DNA of 26,087 bases, from contig CAZUAY010000011.1 of the NCBI GenBank assembly GCA_964618405.1, positions 1 to 26,087 on the forward strand, read 5' to 3'. Source of the stretch: JBBQIY01 sp964618405. GTDB lineage: Bacteria > Verrucomicrobiota > Kiritimatiellia > RFP12 > UBA3636. The first letter of the stretch is position 1. The number at the start of each line of letters is the position of its first letter. The translations under genes were made by a program, and so were the position numbers. The notes below the pieces were generated by a model. That model was given only the letters and a program-made list of their open reading frames with translations, was not told the DNA's origin and did not search any database. This document shows, piece after piece, positions 22,029-26,087 of this stretch.

Positions 22029-23324
22029 TCAGCCTTTGACGCGTGTAATTCTGCCGCCGAGGGCGGTAATCGAAGTTTCGACCGATTCGTAGCCGCGGTC
22101 GATGCTTTCAGCATTTGAAATGGTCGTCGTACCTTTCGCACAGAGTCCCGCCAAAAGCAGAGCCATGCCGGCTCGGATGTCTGGGCTTGCCATGTGGGTG
22201 CCACGGAGTTTGGAGGGGCCCTTGACGACAATTCGGTGCGGATCGCACTGCACAATCTGTGCGCCCATGCCAATCAAATGATCAACAAAATACATCCGAC
22301 TTTCAAACATCTTTTCGAAAAACAAAATAATGCCGTCCGCCTGCGTCGCAAGCACAATCAACACGCTGAGCAAATCCGAGGGTGTCGCCGGCCAAATCCC
22401 GTCGTCGATCTTCGCAATAGCACCAAACACATCGTTGGTGATGCGGAGTTCGATCGCTTTTGAATCAAAGGTCAAAAGTCCCGCGGCGTCGCGCGTCCAC
22501 GTCACGCCAAGACGCGAGAACGGTCGTTGCAAAATCTCAAAATCTTCCTCAACCGTGTCGTCAATCTGAATGCTGCCATGCGTCGCGGCCGCGGCTGCAA
22601 TGAAACTCGCTGACTCAATATAATCGGGCTCAATGCGTGCCGTCGTTCCGTGTAGCGCCTCCACCCCATCGATGAGAAGCTTGTTCGTGCCAACACCTTC
22701 AATCTTTGCGCCCATCGCGATCAGCATGCGGCAGAGATTCTGCACATGCGGCTCACAAGCCCCATTGAAGATCTGGGTTCGTCCCTCCGCAAGAACCGCA
22801 GCCATGAGCAGGTTCTCCGTTGCGGTGACGCTCGCTTCATCAAGCAAAAGACGTGCGCCTTTAAGCTTGGACGGCACCTTAAACACAAGAGGAAATTTAT
22901 CGGAATCGATCGATACACCCAAACGCTGAAACCCATCAAAATGCGTGTCCAGCCTGCGCCTTCCAATCACATCTCCGCCAGGCGGTGGCAAGGTCACACC
23001 GCCCGTTTTCGCGAGAAGCGGGCCAGCGAGTAAAATCGAGGTTCGCACACGACTGCAAAGATCAGCAGGAAGCTCCGTTGTCTTCAGCCCACGCGGATCG
23101 ATCGTCGCCTGACGTCCCGGACTATCGATGCTAACGTGCGCACCGATGCTCGCCACCAGCTCCAACATGACCTTCACGTCATCGATGAGCGGGAGATTCG
23201 TCAGCGTTACCGGTGAATCAGCAAGTAGCGTCGCGGCTATCATGGGAAGCGCGGCGTTCTTGTTTCCTGGCGTAAAATGACGCCCAGACAGCGGCACGCC
23301 GCCTTCTATTACAAATTTCGACAT
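22029..23324 (-). CDS. murA: UDP-N-acetylglucosamine 1-carboxyvinyltransferase, Asp-type active site
   Basis: The 431-residue enzyme performs the first committed step of peptidoglycan synthesis, transferring enolpyruvate from PEP to UDP-GlcNAc. It shows the N-terminal GNKNAALP (20-27), R-V-R-T-S near 92, and the substrate loop. In that loop the usual G-G-C is G-G-D: Asp118 replaces the catalytic cysteine (Cys115 of Escherichia coli). The same exchange occurs in Chlamydia and Mycobacterium MurA and is known to prevent fosfomycin from binding covalently. Everything else looks functional (TENLLMAAVLAEG, KCTTT-like A-K-G-T-T-T end). It lies 8 nt after the phosphoribosyltransferase stop, with AGGTGA before its ATG. 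Confidence 0.95.
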   Translation of the reverse strand: MSKFVIEGGVPLSGRHFTPGNKNAALPMIAATLLADSPVTLTNLPLIDDVKVMLELVASIGAHVSIDSPGRQATIDPRGLKTTELPADLCSRVRTSILLAGPLLAKTGGVTLPPPGGDVIGRRRLDTHFDGFQRLGVSIDSDKFPLVFKVPSKLKGARLLLDEASVTATENLLMAAVLAEGRTQIFNGACEPHVQNLCRMLIAMGAKIEGVGTNKLLIDGVEALHGTTARIEPDYIESASFIAAAAATHGSIQIDDTVEEDFEILQRPFSRLGVTWTRDAAGLLTFDSKAIELRITNDVFGAIAKIDDGIWPATPSDLLSVLIVLATQADGIILFFEKMFESRMYFVDHLIGMGAQIVQCDPHRIVVKGPSKLRGTHMASPDIRAGMALLLAGLCAKGTTTISNAESIDRGYESVETSITALGGRITRVKG

Positions 23325-23332
23325 GGATTCAC

Positions 23333-23872
23333 CTACGAAAGACCCAAGAGGGCGTGTACCTGAGAATCCTTTTCGAGGATCTCGGACGGAGAAAGGCCAA
23401 CCAACTCATGCGGGAACACAAGCCAGCTATCGGTTTCTGCAACAAAATAGTCTGGAGAAAAATCCGTCTTGTTGCGCAGGGGCTTGAAATAAAGAGTAGC
23501 AAACTTAAGATTCGGTGTGACCCGCGTAATGATCCGCTTGATGATCTTCGCCGTATTTCCACTGTCGAAGATATCATCCACGACGAGAACATTGCTCTGC
23601 GAATTCAACCGCGCCAACACATAGTCGATGTTTTCCACGACGGGCTCGCCTTGCTGCGCAATGCCCGTGTAAGAGCTTGTCTTCACAACGGTATGGTAGC
23701 AATTGCTGCCTTTGTAGTGCAGAAATTCATGAACCACAATGCCCACCGGCGTCCCACCGCGCCACAAGGCGATAATGATGTCCGGCTTAAATCCGGAATC
23801 GTAGATCTGCCGCGCCAACAAAAAACTGTCGCGCGTGACTCCGTTTGCATCGAGATACACCTTATCGCTCAT
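23333..23872 (-). CDS. Purine-type phosphoribosyltransferase
   Basis: The 179-residue protein has the PRPP-binding motif VLVVDDIFDSGNTA (95-108, acidic pair Asp99-Asp100) and a preceding ALWRGGTPVG loop (35-44), as in hypoxanthine/xanthine-guanine phosphoribosyltransferase-like proteins (COG2236 type). The probable reaction joins a purine base with PRPP in nucleotide salvage. The base is not decided; the segment W-L-V-F-P-H-E at about 149-155 would contact it. It lies between aspS (37 nt upstream) and murA (8 nt downstream). No Shine-Dalgarno is visible, and the space before the ATG is filled by an AATTACG heptad array. Confidence 0.8.
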   Translation of the reverse strand: MSDKVYLDANGVTRDSFLLARQIYDSGFKPDIIIALWRGGTPVGIVVHEFLHYKGSNCYHTVVKTSSYTGIAQQGEPVVENIDYVLARLNSQSNVLVVDDIFDSGNTAKIIKRIITRVTPNLKFATLYFKPLRNKTDFSPDYFVAETDSWLVFPHELVGLSPSEILEKDSQVHALLGLS

Positions 23873-23879
23873 GATGAGA

Positions 23880-23907
23880 AATTATGAATTACGAATTAAA
23901 AATTACG
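23880..23907. repeat. Heptanucleotide array (AATTACG), four units
   Basis: AATTATG, AATTACG, AATTAAA and AATTACG lie between the aspS stop codon and the phosphoribosyltransferase start, 7 nt before that ATG. The unit is the same as at 10029-10077, and so is its position relative to the start codon. Confidence 0.85.
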
Positions 23908-23909
23908 AA

Positions 23910-25715
23910 CTACTTCGCGGCACCGTCTGCTGGCTTCTCAACATTCTGAGCACGGATCTTAATGTGAAGCTCGCGCATCTGCTTTTCGGTGACGGGTGCT
24001 GGCGCATTCATCATCAAATCCTGCGCCCGCTGGTTCATCGGGAACGCGATCACCTCACGAATATTCTCAGCATCGGCCAGCAACATCACCATGCGGTCAA
24101 TTCCCGGTGCAATGCCTCCGTGAGGAGGAGCGCCGTACTTAAACGCGCCAGAAAGGGCCGGGAAACGGTCGTAGACCACGTCCGGACCATATCCTGCGAT
24201 CTCAAACGCCTTGAGCATGATGTCCGTGCGGTGGTTGCGGATCGCGCCCGAGGAAAGCTCTACGCCGTTGCAAACGACGTCGTACTGGAAAGCGAGAATA
24301 TCGAGCGGATCCTTTTCGAGAAGCGCTTCCATGCCACCCTGGGGCATCGAGAACGGATTATGCGAGAAGATGATATCGCCCGTCTCCTCGTCGCGTTCAA
24401 ACATTGGGAAATCGACAATCCAGCAGAACTTGAAAACGTCCTTGGCAATCAAGCCCAAGTCGCGACCCAGCTTCTGGCGGATGTCGCCAGCAATTTTGGC
24501 AGCGGGTCCAGGGGCATCGCACATGAAGAACATGACATCGCCATCTTCCATGCCACCGCGCGTCGCCAACGCATCGAGCTCTTCGGGCGTCATGAACTTC
24601 GCAATGGGGCCCTTAATCTTGTCCGTATCCCAAACGAGATAGCCGAGGCCTCGCGCACCGATCTCCTTTGCATACGACTCCATCTTGTCGAAGAAACTAC
24701 GGGGGCGATCCTTAATGCCCTTCACCGGAATGGCGCGCACCACCGATCCACCCGCCACAGCCTTCGCGAAGGCTCCAAAGCCGGATGTCGCAAAAATGTC
24801 CGACACATCACACATTTCAATAGGATTGCGTAGATCAGGCTTGTCTGAGCCGTACTTCAGCATGGCCTCGCGGAACGGAATACGAACAAACGGGCCGGCC
24901 TCCATCGTTTTCTTGCCAAATTTGCCAAATGTGGCCTGTAACACTTCCTCAACGATGGCGAAGATGTCATCTTGCGTCGCAAACGACATTTCCATATCAA
25001 GCTGATAAAACTCACCCGGCGAACGATCGGCGCGGCCATCTTCATCGCGAAAACACGGCGCAATCTGGAAATAACGATCAAATCCCGCGATCATCAGCAA
25101 CTGCTTAAAAATCTGCGGTGCCTGCGGCAACGCGTAAAACTGCCCCGGATGCACACGGCTGGGCACGAGATAGTCGCGAGCGCCCTCTGGCGAACTGGAG
25201 GTCAGAATGGGCGTCTGAAACTCGTTGAAACCGAGCGACGTCATCTTCGCGCGAAGAAAGCTGATCACCTGCGCACGCAACATGATGTTCGCATGGAGAC
25301 TCTCGCGACGGAGGTCGAGATAACGATACTTGAGGCGCAACTCTTCGGGACCTACTTCGTCGCTCTCGCCCGCAAGATAAAGCGGCGTCAGCTCCGACTC
25401 CGATTCGAACACCACGTCCTCGGCAACAAGCTCAACAGCACCGGTCGGAATCTCGCCATTCACCATCGATGGCTCACGGACAACCACGTTGCCCGTAATG
25501 GTGAGTACGCTCTCCAAACGCACGTTGGAACAGTGCTCGAAGAACGAGCGGGTGGGATGGACGATGACCTGCGTGCGGCCATAATGGTCCCGGAGATCAA
25601 TAAACAGGATGCCACCATGATCGCGCTTGTGGAAAACCCAGCCCGAGAGGCGAACCTCTTGGCCAGCATGTTCGGGACGCAGATCATTGCAGGTGTGGGT
25701 GCGGAAAGGATGCAT
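23910..25715 (-). CDS. aspS: Aspartyl-tRNA synthetase, bacterial type (possibly non-discriminating)
   Basis: The 601-residue class IIb synthetase is of full bacterial length. It has the N-terminal anticodon-binding OB fold (about 1-110), motif 1 region, motif 2 FRDEDGRADRSPGEFYQLD, the GAD insertion domain, and motif 3 GGIAPGIDRMVML. At the anticodon-domain position where discriminating enzymes have Leu (R-R-R-D-L-G in Escherichia coli), this protein has His33 (H-K-R-D-H-G), as in non-discriminating AspRS of Pseudomonas. It may therefore also charge tRNA(Asn), with GatCAB then needed. A promoter is readable at 25777-25806. It heads the series aspS-phosphoribosyltransferase-murA-truB-mscS. Confidence 0.95.
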   Translation of the reverse strand: MHPFRTHTCNDLRPEHAGQEVRLSGWVFHKRDHGGILFIDLRDHYGRTQVIVHPTRSFFEHCSNVRLESVLTITGNVVVREPSMVNGEIPTGAVELVAEDVVFESESELTPLYLAGESDEVGPEELRLKYRYLDLRRESLHANIMLRAQVISFLRAKMTSLGFNEFQTPILTSSSPEGARDYLVPSRVHPGQFYALPQAPQIFKQLLMIAGFDRYFQIAPCFRDEDGRADRSPGEFYQLDMEMSFATQDDIFAIVEEVLQATFGKFGKKTMEAGPFVRIPFREAMLKYGSDKPDLRNPIEMCDVSDIFATSGFGAFAKAVAGGSVVRAIPVKGIKDRPRSFFDKMESYAKEIGARGLGYLVWDTDKIKGPIAKFMTPEELDALATRGGMEDGDVMFFMCDAPGPAAKIAGDIRQKLGRDLGLIAKDVFKFCWIVDFPMFERDEETGDIIFSHNPFSMPQGGMEALLEKDPLDILAFQYDVVCNGVELSSGAIRNHRTDIMLKAFEIAGYGPDVVYDRFPALSGAFKYGAPPHGGIAPGIDRMVMLLADAENIREVIAFPMNQRAQDLMMNAPAPVTEKQMRELHIKIRAQNVEKPADGAAK

Positions 25716-25776
25716 GTGAAACGACTTTCTGGGTAATGAAAAAATGTCCCCACATAAACCGTGGAAACCGCCGTGT

Positions 25777-25806
25777 AGATTACTACGAACGCCCCCTGCG
25801 AGTCAA
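25777..25806 (-). promoter_or_regulatory. aspS promoter
   Basis: On the minus strand, TTGACT (25806-25801) and TAATCT (25782-25777) are 18 nt apart. Transcription would start near 25770, giving a leader of about 55 nt. A-tracts start 16 nt upstream of the -35 box. Confidence 0.6.
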
Positions 25807-25820
25807 GCCGCTACGCGATC

Positions 25821-25871
25821 CCAAAAAATGGCCCAAAAAAATGTATCAAAAAATTCCGCCAAAAAATTGGC
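25821..25871. repeat. 13-bp A-tract tandem repeat upstream of aspS
   Basis: The units CCAAAAAATGGC, CCAAAAAAATGTA, TCAAAAAATTCCG and CCAAAAAATTGGC are 12-13 bp long. A fifth A6 tract is at 25881-25886. A-tract starts are at 25823, 25835, 25848, 25861 and 25881. Confidence 0.7.
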
Positions 25872-25924
25872 TTTTGGCCGAAAAAATGATTCCGCCTCGC
25901 CACAGTGCTCCCTCATTATAAACA

Positions 25925-25985
25925 CTTAGTCGCCATTCTTAGTCGCCACCCTTAGTCGGATACCCTTAGCCGAACTGCTTATTCG
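25925..25985. repeat. 13-bp CTTAGTCGCC tandem repeat
   Basis: CTTAGTCG or close variants start at 25925, 25938, 25951, 25965 and 25978, so the period is 13-14 bp. The GTCGC core is shared with the 12-bp arrays elsewhere in the window. Confidence 0.7.
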
Positions 25986-26020
25986 CTGATCCGCAGTCCT
26001 TTACCGACTGAGAGATACGA

Positions 26021-26048
26021 TTAAGTGTAGCCGGTTAAGTGTAGCGGG
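26021..26048. repeat. 14-bp direct repeat
   Basis: TTAAGTGTAGCCGG is followed directly by TTAAGTGTAGCGGG, a single difference. Confidence 0.8.
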
Positions 26049-26087
26049 TGAGATTCGACCCCAATTGGTGCGACGAAAGCGGGGCAG

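Larger units (their letters stand above)
25716..26087. other. aspS upstream region with periodic repeats
   Basis: I see no gene in the last 372 nt. The region holds the aspS promoter, a 13-bp-spaced A-tract array (25821-25886), a 13-bp CTTAGTCGCC array (25925-25985) and a 14-bp direct repeat (26021-26048). Confidence 0.6.

Noticed and set aside
23835..24833. 332-codon plus-strand frame opposite aspS
   Set aside because: It starts in repeat DNA and runs antisense to a perfect AspRS; no start signal and no domain.

Overview
This is a 26 kb chromosomal window from a Gram-negative bacterium. An outer membrane is implied by lnt, which matures outer-membrane lipoproteins. The base composition is moderate. 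The gene mix includes a PocR-domain sensor kinase, a secreted planctomycete/verrucomicrobial-style esterase, a Gfo/Idh/MocA oxidoreductase, a zinc-ribbon coiled-coil protein next to rpmB, and a MurA with Asp in place of the catalytic Cys. Together these suggest a member of the PVC superphylum (Verrucomicrobiota/Kiritimatiellota-like). That placement is inference from protein style only. I see no rRNA, tRNA, CRISPR array, IS element or prophage gene.

Left part, plus strand (131-6976). A three-gene cluster encodes a membrane-anchored AsmA-like protein with a long 11-residue repeat tail, a divergent CPBP-type membrane protein and an amidohydrolase-like protein. It is followed by a 913-residue SF1 helicase with a DEDDh exonuclease domain built into its middle, and then by a Gfo/Idh/MocA oxidoreductase that ends at a strong rho-independent terminator (7126-7156).

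Right part, minus strand (25715 down to 7640), mostly housekeeping genes read right to left. aspS, a phosphoribosyltransferase, murA, truB and mscS form one tight series. Then come a DUF2164 gene, rpmB with its own promoter and terminator, a zinc-ribbon coiled-coil gene with a small membrane-protein gene, a secreted esterase and a PHP-domain gene. A tight recA-ftsH-hybrid kinase-nrnA operon follows, with a recognisable promoter. The last pair is lnt-nudC.

The most unusual layer is the repeat content. Heptanucleotide tandem arrays (AATTACG, CTACKCC, TGAMTTC, GTTAGGG) occur at gene edges, and two of them occupy the ribosome-binding position of lnt and of the phosphoribosyltransferase gene. A 12-13 bp family with a GTCGC core occurs in several gaps and brackets lnt-nudC in inverted orientation. 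A 24-bp palindrome is present in three copies, two of them inside the reading frames of lnt and nudC. A two-hairpin element at 7446-7504 has a partial second copy at 20120-20141. None of the repeats comes with a recognisable transposase.
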